Numbered from the stretch's first letter, positions 23,316 to 32,367 are shown. The stretch is DNA of 36,716 bases from Alistipes sp. (GCA_017465055.1 JAFTWZ010000034.1:1-36716), one strand, 5' to 3'. Notes: generated by a model from the sequence alone, not told the origin. Numbers and translations: made by a program.

Positions 23316-24407
23316 ATGATACTCGACAACATATCGATAATAAATTTTAAGAATATCGCAGAGATACAGATATCTCTATCACAAGGCATTAACTGCTTTG
23401 TTGGTGACAATGGTGCGGGCAAGACCAACATACTCGACGCGGTGCACTACCTCGCCGCAGCACGCTCGATGCACACCCTGACCGACTCGCAATGTATACG
23501 TCACGGCGAGGAGTCGTTCCTCGTAGATGGCCGATTTAGGCGCGACGACGAGAGAAAGGAGCAGGTAGTATGCGCCTATGCCAAGCGCGGAGGTAAAACA
23601 CTGAAACGCAACGGTAAGGAGTATGACAAGCTATCGGAGCACATAGGTTGTGTACCCCTTGTAGTGGTATCGCCTGCCGACACAGCGCTGATAAGCGACT
23701 CGGCAGAGGAGCGACGCAGGTATCTCAATAGATTTATATCGCAGATAGACCGCACATATCTCCAGGCACTGATACGCTACAACGCCGCACTCCAGGAGCG
23801 AAACAAACTGCTGAAGATGTCGCCAGCCGAAGATATGCTACTCATATACGACAATATGCTCGCCGCATCGGCCGAGGTGATATTTACGCGCCGCAAGGAG
23901 ATGATAGCCACGATGCAACCACTCGTAGAGCACTACTACGCCCTACTGTCGGAAGAGAGAGAGACCATATGCCTCGAGTATCGCTCCGAGATGGAGCACA
24001 CGCCACTACTCGAACAGCTGCTCAATGCCCGTCAGCGCGACTTTGTTAACGAACACACCACGTGCGGCCCTCATCGCGACGATATGGTGCTGAGCATAGG
24101 CGACTACCCATTGCGTAAGTTCGGGTCGCAGGGGCAGCAGAAGTCGTTCCTCGTAGCGCTGAAGCTCGCCGAGTACACCATCCTCGCCGAGAGGTGCTCA
24201 GAGCGTCCCATACTACTGCTCGACGACCTCTTCGACAAGCTCGATATGCGCCGCGTGGCACAGCTCTTGAAGCTCGTCGGCGGCGACGACTTCGGCCAGA
24301 TATTTATCACCGACTGCAACAAACACCGCCTCGAGCGCACACTCGGCGAGGCAGGCGTAGAGTATCAACTATTTAACATCGCGCAGGGAAGCGCCACAAC
24401 ACTATGA
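23316..24407 (+). CDS. recF: DNA replication and repair protein RecF
   Basis: This 363-residue SMC-like ATPase helps load RecA at single-stranded gaps. It shows the Walker A motif GDNGAGKT (30-37), the ABC-type signature region SQGQQKSFLVALKLAEY, and Walker B LLLDDLFDKLD near the C-terminus. Length is standard. It overlaps the DUF721/DciA-like gene by four bases (ATGA), the usual Bacteroidota pairing. dnaA and dnaN are not nearby, unlike the arrangement in many other phyla. Confidence 0.96.
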   Translation: MILDNISIINFKNIAEIQISLSQGINCFVGDNGAGKTNILDAVHYLAAARSMHTLTDSQCIRHGEESFLVDGRFRRDDERKEQVVCAYAKRGGKTLKRNGKEYDKLSEHIGCVPLVVVSPADTALISDSAEERRRYLNRFISQIDRTYLQALIRYNAALQERNKLLKMSPAEDMLLIYDNMLAASAEVIFTRRKEMIATMQPLVEHYYALLSEERETICLEYRSEMEHTPLLEQLLNARQRDFVNEHTTCGPHRDDMVLSIGDYPLRKFGSQGQQKSFLVALKLAEYTILAERCSERPILLLDDLFDKLDMRRVAQLLKLVGGDDFGQIFITDCNKHRLERTLGEAGVEYQLFNIAQGSATTL

Positions 24408-24694
24408 AACGCACCGAGCCAAAACTTATAGGCGATATTCTCAAGGAGTTCTTCGAGCGTCCATACGTAGCGCGTAAGATTGCCGAGGGCCGCGTGCCTA
24501 AGTACTGGCGCGCGGTCGTTGGCGACTACATAGCACGTCTTACGACGGAGTGTCGCCTCGAGCGCGGCATATTGCATATAGCCATATCGTCGGGCGTAGC
24601 GCGCCAAGAGGTATTCTTCCGCCGCGATGAGTATATGGTACGCATAAACGAGTTGGCTGGCCACCGCGTAGTAAACAGCATAATAGTGCGGTAG
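24404..24694 (+). CDS. DUF721 / DciA-like protein
   Basis: This 96-residue basic protein belongs to DUF721, relatives of DciA, the ancestral loader or operator of the replicative helicase DnaB. Typical features are a short helix (IGDILKEFFE), the W-x-x-VVG core (YWRAVVGDYIA), a beta hairpin (LERGILHIAISSGVARQEVFF) and the INELAGHRVVNSIIVR tail. It lacks the long N-terminal extension of some DciA proteins. Translational coupling to recF fits a DNA-replication role; actual helicase loading is inferred from the family. Confidence 0.85.
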   Translation: MKRTEPKLIGDILKEFFERPYVARKIAEGRVPKYWRAVVGDYIARLTTECRLERGILHIAISSGVARQEVFFRRDEYMVRINELAGHRVVNSIIVR

Positions 24695-24722
24695 CCAACC
24701 ATATCGTAACCTTCAGCCGAAG

Positions 24723-25205
24723 TTACTCATCTAAATAGGTCTGAATACCCTGTTTAAATAGAATAACGACAGTTCCAACTACAGCCATTTCAGGTATCCC
24801 TGCATATTGCTCTACTATGATTGGGACTACAAGCGATAGTATATCAATGACACAGTTGGTAGTGCTGGGAGATTTGCGCAAAATATCCTTAATAGCATTA
24901 CTACGCGATTTTATTGTTAGCTTACAAATAACTTCCACCTCCTCAGGAGTCCTACCTACAGCCTTACGAATATAGCCACGAAGCGCACCCAATAGGCTAT
25001 CCCAAGAGGAAGATGGCTCCCCTTGTAACATCGTGCAACCACAACTCGCACCTAACGAGATATCTTCATCGTACGAATTATGAGCCAGCTCCCTCACAAC
25101 AACCGCCCTAAGTTGGTCAATGTTTAGACTCTTTATTCTATCATATAGCTCCAAAGTCTCTTGTCGTGTCATACCTAATACTATTTGATATACTGATTGA
25201 CTCAT
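24723..25205 (-). CDS. Unknown protein with hydrophobic C-terminus
   Basis: This 160-residue protein was not recognised. Residues 1-60 look helical (YQIVLGMTRQETLELYDRIKSL) and contain CGC in SCGCTML. Residues 116-152 hold two hydrophobic stretches (VIDILSLVVPIIVEQYAGI and MAVVGTVVILF), so the C-terminus may insert in a membrane. It is convergent with the DUF721 gene and divergent from the membrane-protein gene at 25427. Both sit between core genes and look more AT-rich than neighbours, suggesting recent acquisition. A two-gene system is possible but unsupported by any motif. Confidence 0.6.
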   Translation of the reverse strand: MSQSVYQIVLGMTRQETLELYDRIKSLNIDQLRAVVVRELAHNSYDEDISLGASCGCTMLQGEPSSSWDSLLGALRGYIRKAVGRTPEEVEVICKLTIKSRSNAIKDILRKSPSTTNCVIDILSLVVPIIVEQYAGIPEMAVVGTVVILFKQGIQTYLDE

Positions 25206-25238
25206 TTATGCAAATACTTTACAAGCAGTATCGCTTTG

Positions 25239-25269
25239 TAAAGGTAATTACTTTATCGAACATTTCAAA
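25239..25269 (-). promoter_or_regulatory. Probable promoter of the 160-residue protein gene
   Basis: On the minus strand, TTTG (25269-25266), 19 bp and TACCTTTA (25246-25239), one base off the -7 consensus. The start codon at 25205 is about 30 bases downstream. Confidence 0.55.
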
Positions 25270-25345
25270 AAAAAAATACGGATATTAATATCACAAAATT
25301 TTGTTTCTTTACGACTTGATAGATATACAATATAACTATTCTTTG

Positions 25346-25353
25346 TATATTTG
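25346..25353 (+). promoter_or_regulatory. Probable -7 element of the membrane-protein gene
   Basis: TATATTTG fits the consensus, 74 bases before the ATG at 25427. No TTG sits at the right distance. Confidence 0.4.
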
Positions 25354-25426
25354 TGTGATAGAATAGTACTCTTTATATTCTCGTTATATTGTAAACAACT
25401 TAGACCCAAATAAAAATTAAACTACT

Positions 25427-26401
25427 ATGAATACTACAACCAATAGCCCCCAAAATGCATTAGAAGAGCAGACTACAAGAGAGAGGATTCCATTAATCAA
25501 AAGGCCGTGGTTTATAACACTACTCATAATTCTCGCCATCCTACTTGGATTCTTGGTTCTCTTTCTCTGTCTCAAAAACAACACAGATAGCCTAACAAGC
25601 AGCATCACTTTTGGTGATATCAATATCAATATCGAAATTGTTGACAAAGAGGGTCAATCCGATAAGGCTATTATCTCATCATCGCTTATAGAGCATATAG
25701 AGGAGAATACTAACGTTGTTATAAACTGGATTGAAGAAAATGTCTGCATAATTAATGGCCCCATATATATCAATAACAATCATATTGATAATATAGAGGC
25801 AACAGTCATCCAGACATCAGAACAGATATTCAAAATTAGCAAAGAGTACATCGTGTCGATATTTGACCCAACAATTGTCGACGATGTTCTCTCGGAGATA
25901 ACTAAAAATGGTGACATCTCCATTCAGGACAAGAGAATAATAGCGATCTACTTCGTAGTAATATGCCTAATCACATATCTCGTAAGCATATTTGCATTTA
26001 AAAATACCGTAGTGGTTACATATAACAATCTCGATAAGTATATCCTTATCATCGCTGGTATTCTGATTGCCATATACGTATTCTTTGTCAACGACTACGG
26101 CGACACTGAATTTATGATGTGGGTAAAACACATAGCTATTGCCTGTGGAATCGCCACATTACTTTTTACGATTGTAGGCAACTTCCCAAACCCACTGTAT
26201 ATCTTCTTAGGCCTAATGGCTAAAGTATTTGTCGTAGGTTTTGTTGCTGTAGTCGTGATGTTAATCATTATAGCTCTTATTATGACTATCATATTCACAA
26301 TGATGGCTTCTTCCAAGAGCGAGAGTAGCTCAAATAGTGAGTCTTGGGAGATTAGCTACGACGAGTATCTTGATAAATTCATTGCAACACGCCGCTGGTA
26401 G
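25427..26401 (+). CDS. Unknown multi-pass membrane protein
   Basis: This 324-residue protein has one membrane helix near 28-48 (WFITLLIILAILLGFLVLFL), a non-membrane domain at about 50-170 rich in Ile, Asn and Glu, then four or five helices (about 173-192, 203-222, 231-250, 256-290). It ends in a soluble tail after a Ser-rich stretch. No motif was recognised. The coding sequence is AT-rich with many ATA and AAT codons, unlike its neighbours. The divergent 160-residue gene (24723-25205) is its likely partner. A perfect 42-bp palindrome follows 25 bases after the stop. Confidence 0.65.
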   Translation: MNTTTNSPQNALEEQTTRERIPLIKRPWFITLLIILAILLGFLVLFLCLKNNTDSLTSSITFGDININIEIVDKEGQSDKAIISSSLIEHIEENTNVVINWIEENVCIINGPIYINNNHIDNIEATVIQTSEQIFKISKEYIVSIFDPTIVDDVLSEITKNGDISIQDKRIIAIYFVVICLITYLVSIFAFKNTVVVTYNNLDKYILIIAGILIAIYVFFVNDYGDTEFMMWVKHIAIACGIATLLFTIVGNFPNPLYIFLGLMAKVFVVGFVAVVVMLIIIALIMTIIFTMMASSKSESSSNSESWEISYDEYLDKFIATRRW

Positions 26402-26425
26402 AATACACCACACTCTTCAATGTAT

Positions 26426-26467
26426 GGTAATGATGCAAAAAGTGGCGCCACTTTTTGCATCATTACC
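26426..26467. repeat. Perfect 42-bp palindrome without spacer
   Basis: Positions 26426-26446 and 26447-26467 are exact reverse complements with no central spacer (centre AGTGGCGCCACT). As RNA it forms a 19-bp stem with a small loop. No T run follows outside the stem. It may terminate the membrane-protein gene, but such length and perfection exceed an ordinary terminator. Confidence 0.95.
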
Positions 26468-26642
26468 TCTAAATTCTAAAAATCTTCGGTATTATACACC
26501 TTGTTGCTATAAATATAGGAACTTTTCTGAAAATTTCAAAAAAAATCGCACCTTAGCGCAGCTACCTATCTCCATACAGCCGGCACAAAATCTATTCTGA
26601 GTAATTATCGTATGCCAACAGCAATTTATTCTCCTCGGAGTC

Positions 26643-26673
26643 TTGCTTTTCCGAGAATTTGTACATAAATTTG
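26643..26673 (+). promoter_or_regulatory. Promoter of the two-component system
   Basis: TTG (26643-26645), 20 bp and TAAATTTG (26666-26673). It covers an upstream in-frame ATG at 26643 and so supports the regulator start at 26730, with a leader of about 52 bases. The stretch 26468-26642 before it shows no clear feature. Confidence 0.75.
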
Positions 26674-26729
26674 TATATTGTAACGCGCCACAACCGATTC
26701 CGAGGCGTAGTAGATTGACTTATGACGCG

Positions 26730-27437
26730 ATGAACAGATACAGAATATTGGTAGTTGACGACGAAGAGTCGCTATGCGAGATACTCAAGTTTAACCTCGA
26801 AAAGGAGGGTTACGATGTAACCACGGCCCTCAGTGCCGAGGAGGCCTTAGCCTTAGATATCAAGGATATGGACCTCGTGATTCTCGATATTATGATGGGC
26901 GAGCTTAGCGGCTTTGGCCTTGCACGTATACTCAAGCGCCGAAGCGAGACCTCCGACATACCGATAATCTTCTGCTCGGCACTCGACACCGCCGACGACA
27001 AGGTCAAGGGTCTGGATATAGGTGCCGACGACTACATCGCCAAGCCCTACTCCGTTGCCGAGGTTATGGCACGTGTGCGTAGCGTACTACGGCGCAGCGT
27101 GCGGCGCAGCAGACCCGTGAATAGAGTGGAAGAGAGTGCTGGTTGCGACATAATAACCTTCGAGGGGCTCGAGGTCAACAACCTCAACAAGCGTTGCTTC
27201 ATCGATGGTAGCGAAGTACAGCTTACGCGCAAGGAGTTTGACATACTGGTGTTGCTACTCTCCCATCGCGGCACAATACTATCGCGCGAGCAGATAATGA
27301 AGCAGGTATGGAGCGACGAGGTGGTGGTACTCGATAGGACCATAGACGTAAACATCACACGTATGCGCAAAAAGTTGGGCCAGTATGGCAATCATATAGT
27401 TACACGAACAGGTTATGGATATGGATTCGAAGTCTAA
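26730..27437 (+). CDS. OmpR-family response regulator
   Basis: This 235-residue regulator has a receiver domain (1-120) with the acidic pair Asp10-Asp11, phospho-acceptor Asp53 (VILDIMMG) and a lysine in the YIAKPY motif. A winged-helix DNA-binding domain follows (about 140-233, LTRKEFDILVLLLSHRG and DRTIDVNITRMRKKLG). The open frame extends 29 codons upstream, but the promoter lies there, so MNRYRILVVDDEE is the correct start. Its gene overlaps the kinase gene by 23 bases. The pair looks PhoB/PhoR-like in layout; the stimulus and targets are unknown. Confidence 0.95.
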   Translation: MNRYRILVVDDEESLCEILKFNLEKEGYDVTTALSAEEALALDIKDMDLVILDIMMGELSGFGLARILKRRSETSDIPIIFCSALDTADDKVKGLDIGADDYIAKPYSVAEVMARVRSVLRRSVRRSRPVNRVEESAGCDIITFEGLEVNNLNKRCFIDGSEVQLTRKEFDILVLLLSHRGTILSREQIMKQVWSDEVVVLDRTIDVNITRMRKKLGQYGNHIVTRTGYGYGFEV

Positions 27438-28524
27438 AGTATTCAGCTATCGCGGCAGTATGTACCTGCTGCTACTTCTGCTCATCGTATCGCTCATCGG
27501 CGGCTTTATCATCTACCGATACTCGCTCTTGAGCCACTACAAAGAGACAAACACCGTCGACGAGGTAATCTTTTACGGCATCATCGGCGTAGCTACGGCC
27601 ACAATGGCCATATCGCTGACCTTAGCCATACGCCTCAACCGCAACCTCAAGAGTCTTAAGCGCGCTGCTAAGGCTATGGAGGATGGTGCCAGCATCGACT
27701 CTATGCCCGAGTTTGCGAGCGACGAGCTGGGCGACCTCTCGCGCCATATTATTGACCTCTACGGTCGTCTGCGCGAGGCCTCTAACGACGTCGAGCGCGA
27801 GCACAACCGCGCACTACACGAGCAGCAGGAGAAGCTACGCATCAAGCGCCAGCTAACGAACAACATAAACCACGAGCTCAAGACCCCCGTGGCCGCTATC
27901 CAGGGCTACCTCGAGACTATGACACGATCGAAGGATATGTCTGCTGAGGAGCGCGACACCTTCATTGCGAAGTGCTATGCCCACTGCCAGCGCCTCACGC
28001 AGCTTCTCAACGACGTATCGACCATCACTCGCCTCGAGGATGGTAGCAGCTGCATAGCGCGCCAGAGCGTCAACCTCAGGGTCATAATCGACGAGATTGC
28101 CTCGGATGTGGCACTACTGCCCGACGACAGACGTATGCGCGTAAACATCACGCTGCCCGAGACTATGAACGTAGATGGTAACTCTACGCTGCTGATGTCT
28201 ATATTTAAGAATCTGACGGATAATGCTATAGCCTACTCTGGTGGCCGCGATATATTTATCAAGCTCGCCAGCGAGGATGAGTCGTTCTACACGCTGACGT
28301 TTGCCGACAATGGCATAGGCATCGACCCAGAGCACATAGGACACATCTTCGAGCGTTTCTACCGCATCGACGCAGGGCGCTCGCGTAAGCTCGGTGGCAC
28401 AGGCCTCGGACTATCTATCGTCAAGAATGCGGTGCTCTTCCACGGTGGCGATATCTCGGTATGCAACCGCAAGGTTGGTCTGGAGTTTACACTTACGCTG
28501 CCAAAGGCTAAGAATCTGTTTTGA
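27415..28524 (+). CDS. Membrane sensor histidine kinase
   Basis: This 369-residue kinase has two membrane helices (about 17-35 and 52-73) with only a very short outer segment, so it has no real periplasmic sensor domain. A HAMP-like linker (74-125) and coiled coil follow. The phospho-acceptor is His153 in NHELKTP. The catalytic domain shows the N box (NLTDNAIAYSGG), G1 (DNGIGID), F box (IFERFYRID) and G2 (GGTGLGLSIV). It may sense the membrane itself or a partner protein. Met3 (27421) is an alternative start. Confidence 0.94.
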   Translation: MDMDSKSKVFSYRGSMYLLLLLLIVSLIGGFIIYRYSLLSHYKETNTVDEVIFYGIIGVATATMAISLTLAIRLNRNLKSLKRAAKAMEDGASIDSMPEFASDELGDLSRHIIDLYGRLREASNDVEREHNRALHEQQEKLRIKRQLTNNINHELKTPVAAIQGYLETMTRSKDMSAEERDTFIAKCYAHCQRLTQLLNDVSTITRLEDGSSCIARQSVNLRVIIDEIASDVALLPDDRRMRVNITLPETMNVDGNSTLLMSIFKNLTDNAIAYSGGRDIFIKLASEDESFYTLTFADNGIGIDPEHIGHIFERFYRIDAGRSRKLGGTGLGLSIVKNAVLFHGGDISVCNRKVGLEFTLTLPKAKNLF

Positions 28525-28883
28525 ATTTTATTAAACAAGTTAATTCGTTATTGCTAAGACTAGTTTCGGCTTCTTTGAGACTCTTTTCGGCATCTATCCA
28601 TTTTGGGAATTTGAAAATAGCCCGCTATTCCCTGCATCCCCAAAATAAATATCTGCTCAAAAATAGTCCTCAAATAATCTCGAAATAAAATTAAAACAGA
28701 TTCTAAGTAGTCAGGGCGTAGGCGCGCACGTAAGCATAGTTTACAGTTTAGGGAATTTAAGGAGTGCAACGACAGCATTAGACCGCTACTGGCAACTCAT
28801 TAAATTCCCTAAATTCATTAAATTCATTAACCGCCTATACCCGCACTCCTCAACGTCGGAATCAGGCACGTGCAGACGCAGAG
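28525..28883. other. Intergenic region with inverted repeats
   Basis: No convincing gene is seen between the kinase and the membrane protein at 28884. GGGAAT (28605-28610) and ATTCCC (28627-28632) form a small hairpin. TTTAGGGAATTTAA (28747-28760) and TTAAATTCCCTAAA (28800-28813) form a perfect 14-bp inverted repeat with a 39-base spacer. AAATTCATT is then repeated in tandem (28811-28829). One or more of these may end transcripts of the convergent genes. Confidence 0.5.
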
Positions 28884-29588
28884 CTATAGCTCGCACTCAC
28901 TACGCAGAGCACCACACATAGCCCTACAGCGCGTGGCTATGCTATCGCCATAGTGAGCCACCTTCGCATCTCCAAGCGAGAGACCTCGCTGCGACGACGT
29001 AGCACGAATATCTGCCTCGATGTCCTGCTTAAGCGCAGCATCATACTCTGTAACGAAGCTATCGATACGCTCGGCATACTCCTCCTCGCCTTCGTATGCG
29101 CGCAGGGCGTTGCAGCGCTCAATGGTGCGTGCCATCCACCTCTCCGAGACCTCGGTAACTACGGTGCGCACCTCGCCACTATCCTCGGTAGTTGAACTCT
29201 CGCCTCCACCCATAACTACAAGTAGCGCCGCAGCTGCTACAACCACAACTATAGCCACGATGGTGAGAATTATTACACCCCAGCGACGTGGTGTATCCAC
29301 CAGATCGGTCTTATCGTTAGGCACTGGTATAGTTGTATTGCAGAAGTCGCCCCAGCTGCTATATCCCAAGTATCGGGCAAGCGTCGAGAGGGTCACAGGG
29401 CGTGGTGCTACGCCACGCTGCGCCTCGACAAAGAGCGGAGCATAGGCTCGAGCATCGAGCTTTATGTTAGTAGCCTCGGCAACAGCATCGCCTAAAGCCT
29501 CACAATCCTCAATCGTGCTTATCGTGCGACCAAACTTTTGGGGCACCATAACACTTAGGCGCGCCATATATTGTTCTTGCGTCGTCAT
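28884..29588 (-). CDS. Single-pass membrane protein with a DNA-binding-like N-terminus
   Basis: This 234-residue protein has an N-terminal domain (1-90) ending PVTLSTLARYLGYSSWGDFC. This resembles the STL-x-x-LA-x-x-x-GY-x-x-W-x-x-F-C pattern of putative DNA-binding domains in many Bacteroidota proteins. One membrane helix follows (103-126), then a Glu-rich outer domain (130-234) with helical character. It starts one base after the mutS stop, so translation is probably coupled. A membrane-tethered regulator is possible; that function is inferred, and no link to mismatch repair is known to me. Confidence 0.7.
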   Translation of the reverse strand: MTTQEQYMARLSVMVPQKFGRTISTIEDCEALGDAVAEATNIKLDARAYAPLFVEAQRGVAPRPVTLSTLARYLGYSSWGDFCNTTIPVPNDKTDLVDTPRRWGVIILTIVAIVVVVAAAALLVVMGGGESSTTEDSGEVRTVVTEVSERWMARTIERCNALRAYEGEEEYAERIDSFVTEYDAALKQDIEADIRATSSQRGLSLGDAKVAHYGDSIATRCRAMCGALRSECEL

Positions 29589-29589
29589 A

Positions 29590-32310
29590 CTACAATCCCG
29601 TAATGCGCTTTATCTCATTAAGTTTATTAAGTGCCTCGAGAGGCGTGAGCGAGTTGATATCGAGGCCACGTATCTGGTCGCGTATAGCCACCAGCACGGG
29701 GTCATCGAGTTGGAACATCGAGAGCTGGATGCTCTCCTGCGCCTCGGCAGCCACATCGCCTACGGAGCGGCGCTTCGTGCGCTGCTTGACACCTACCGAG
29801 GGGACAATCTCGCCCGAGCCGTAAACCTTCTCGAGGTTGGCCAAGATAGCCTCGGCGCGCGAGACTACCGAGTGCGGCATACCCGACATACGGGCTACGT
29901 GAATACCGAATGAGTGCTCTGTGCCACCACGCACCAACTTACGCAGGAAGAGGATGCTCTTATCCACCTCCTTGACCGTGACGTGGTAGTTCTTGACGCG
30001 CGGGAGCATATTCTCCAGCTCGTTAAGTTCGTGGTAGTGCGTCGCGAAGAGGGTCTTGGCCGCACCCTGCTCGTTGTTGTGCAGATACTCGACCATAGCC
30101 CACGCTATCGATATACCATCGTAGGTGCTCGTACCTCGGCCTATCTCGTCGAGTAGCACAAGGCTACGTGGCGAGATATTGTTGAGGATGCTTGCCGACT
30201 CGAGCATCTCGACCATAAACGTAGACTCGCCCTCGGAGAGGTTGTCCGAAGCTCCTACGCGCGTAAATATCTTATCTACAACACCTATATGTGCCGCCTT
30301 AGCTGGCACGAACGAGCCCATCTGAGCCATCAGCACGATGAGGGCCGTCTGACGCAATAGCGCCGACTTACCCGACATATTAGGGCCTGTGATTACGATA
30401 ATCTGCTGCTCCTTATCGTCGAGATGCACACTGTTGGGTATATACTCCTCGCCTATGGGCATCAGCGTCTCGATGACCGGATGGCGACCATCCTTTATAT
30501 CTATAACCATCGAGTCGTCAACCTCGGGGCGCACATACTTACGCTCCTTGGCTATTATGGCAAACGACTGCAGACAGTCCAGGCGTGCCACGATGCGGGC
30601 ATCGCGCTGCAGGGGCACAAGGTTGCGAGCTACGAAACTAACAATGTCGGCATATATCTGCATCTCGAGCTGTATGATACGCTCCTCGGCACCCATAATC
30701 TTCTCCTCGTACTCCTTGAGTTCGGCCGTTATGTATCGCTCCGCTCCCGTAAGGGTCTGCTTACGTATCCACCCCTCGGGGACCTTATCCTTATGCGTGT
30801 TGCGCACCTCGATATAGTATCCGAAGACGTTGTTGTAGGCCACCTTGAGCGACGGTATCCCCGTAGCCTCGCTCTCGCGCTGCTGCAGCGCCGCGAGGTA
30901 CTCCTTGCCGTGCAGCGATATGCGGCGCAGGTCGTCCAGTTCGGCCGACACGCCCGAGGCTATGATACCACCCTTCTGTATCTGGTTGGTCTCGGGGTCG
31001 GGATATATCTCCCTCTCGAGCCTTAGGCGCACCTCCTCCAGAGGCTCTATAGCCTCGGCGATGCGACATAGGGCATCGTCGCCCGACGAGTTGAGCAGTG
31101 CTGCAATTATATCTATTGCCGCGAGCGAGTGCTTTAGCTGCACCAGTTCACGAGGCGTGACACGCTCGGTAGCCACGCGCGACGCTATGCGCTCCAAGTC
31201 GCCCACAAGGGCTATCTGCTCGCGTACCGCCTCGGCAAAGTCGCGCTCCGAGACAAAGCGCTCGACAATATCCTGACGACGGCGAATCTTATCGATATCC
31301 ATCAGCGGCATCGCCACCCAGCGGCGTAGCTGACGGCCACCCATAGCCGTAAGCGTGCGGTCTATGGTGTCGGTGAAGCTACACTTTGCCGTGAGGCTGT
31401 TTGAGGCGAAGAGCTCGAGGTTGCGTATGGTAAAGCGGTCGACCCATACCGAGTCGCCACGCTCGATTCGCTGTATCGATGATATGTGCGCCGTCTGCTT
31501 ATGCTCGGTAAACTCGAGGTAGTAGAGTATCGCTCCTGCGGCCGAGATGCCTGCCGACATCTGCTCTATGCCGAAACCTTTGAGCGACTGCACGCCGAGC
31601 TGCTTACATAGCTTCTCGCGATTTATCGACTCGGAGAATACCCACTCATCGAGACGATAGGTGTAGTGACGCGTGCCAAAGGCCTCGCCGAAGCGCTCCT
31701 CGTAGCCACGCTGGTAGACTATCTCCTTAGGCTGTAGGTTGGATATGAGCTTGTCGATATAGGAGTCGTCACCCTCGGCCACATAGAACTCGCCTGTCGA
31801 GAGGTCGAGAAATGCCACGCCCGTGGTCGTCTTGCCAAAGAATACCGAGCCGAGAAATATGTTCTCCTTGCCCGCTACCAAGTTCTCGCCCATAACGATA
31901 CCTGGCGTAACCATCTCGACCACACCGCGCTTAACCAAGCCCTTGACCATCTTGGGGTCTTCGAGCTGCTCGCATATGGCTACGCGCTCGCCAGCGCGCA
32001 CCAACTTAGGCATATAGGTATCGAGGGCGTGGTATGGAAATCCCGCTAATTCGACATACGACGCAGCGCCATTGGCCCTACGCGTAAGCGTGATGCCGAG
32101 TATTCCACTGGCCTTGATAGCATCCTCGCCAAAGGTCTCATAGAAGTCGCCAACGCGGAATAGTAGTATGGCATCGGGATGCACCGCCTTGATCTTGTAG
32201 TACTGCTTCATCAGGGGTGTCTCGACATACTTTTTCTCCTTGCTCTTCGCTGCCTCGCTATCGGGCGTATCGCATATATTTTTCTTAGTTCTTGCGCACA
32301 TTTGTTGCAA
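29590..32310 (-). CDS. mutS: DNA mismatch repair protein MutS
   Basis: This 906-residue mismatch-recognition ATPase is complete. The N-terminal mismatch-binding motif is GDFYETF (54-60; the F-x-E is Phe56 and Glu58). Connector, lever and clamp domains follow. The ATPase has Walker A GPNMSGKS (642-649), then LLDEIGRGTSTYDG and FATHYHEL. Length is slightly above the usual 850-880 because of a charged N-terminal extension before TPLMKQYY (residue 31). Met4 is an alternative start. It has a strong promoter at 32337-32367 and shares a transcript with the downstream membrane-protein gene. Confidence 0.97.
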   Translation of the reverse strand: MQQMCARTKKNICDTPDSEAAKSKEKKYVETPLMKQYYKIKAVHPDAILLFRVGDFYETFGEDAIKASGILGITLTRRANGAASYVELAGFPYHALDTYMPKLVRAGERVAICEQLEDPKMVKGLVKRGVVEMVTPGIVMGENLVAGKENIFLGSVFFGKTTTGVAFLDLSTGEFYVAEGDDSYIDKLISNLQPKEIVYQRGYEERFGEAFGTRHYTYRLDEWVFSESINREKLCKQLGVQSLKGFGIEQMSAGISAAGAILYYLEFTEHKQTAHISSIQRIERGDSVWVDRFTIRNLELFASNSLTAKCSFTDTIDRTLTAMGGRQLRRWVAMPLMDIDKIRRRQDIVERFVSERDFAEAVREQIALVGDLERIASRVATERVTPRELVQLKHSLAAIDIIAALLNSSGDDALCRIAEAIEPLEEVRLRLEREIYPDPETNQIQKGGIIASGVSAELDDLRRISLHGKEYLAALQQRESEATGIPSLKVAYNNVFGYYIEVRNTHKDKVPEGWIRKQTLTGAERYITAELKEYEEKIMGAEERIIQLEMQIYADIVSFVARNLVPLQRDARIVARLDCLQSFAIIAKERKYVRPEVDDSMVIDIKDGRHPVIETLMPIGEEYIPNSVHLDDKEQQIIVITGPNMSGKSALLRQTALIVLMAQMGSFVPAKAAHIGVVDKIFTRVGASDNLSEGESTFMVEMLESASILNNISPRSLVLLDEIGRGTSTYDGISIAWAMVEYLHNNEQGAAKTLFATHYHELNELENMLPRVKNYHVTVKEVDKSILFLRKLVRGGTEHSFGIHVARMSGMPHSVVSRAEAILANLEKVYGSGEIVPSVGVKQRTKRRSVGDVAAEAQESIQLSMFQLDDPVLVAIRDQIRGLDINSLTPLEALNKLNEIKRITGL

Positions 32311-32336
32311 AGTTTATTGCTGTATCTATAACCTTG

Positions 32337-32367
32337 CAAAGGTACGCAAACGATTTGAAAATACAAA
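32337..32367 (-). promoter_or_regulatory. Promoter of mutS
   Basis: On the minus strand, TTTG (32367-32364), 19 bp and TACCTTTG (32344-32337). The leader to the mutS ATG at 32310 is about 22 bases. Confidence 0.85.

Noticed and set aside
26643-26729. Upstream start for the response regulator
   Set aside because: A consensus promoter occupies this stretch, and receivers normally begin a few residues before the VVDDE motif.
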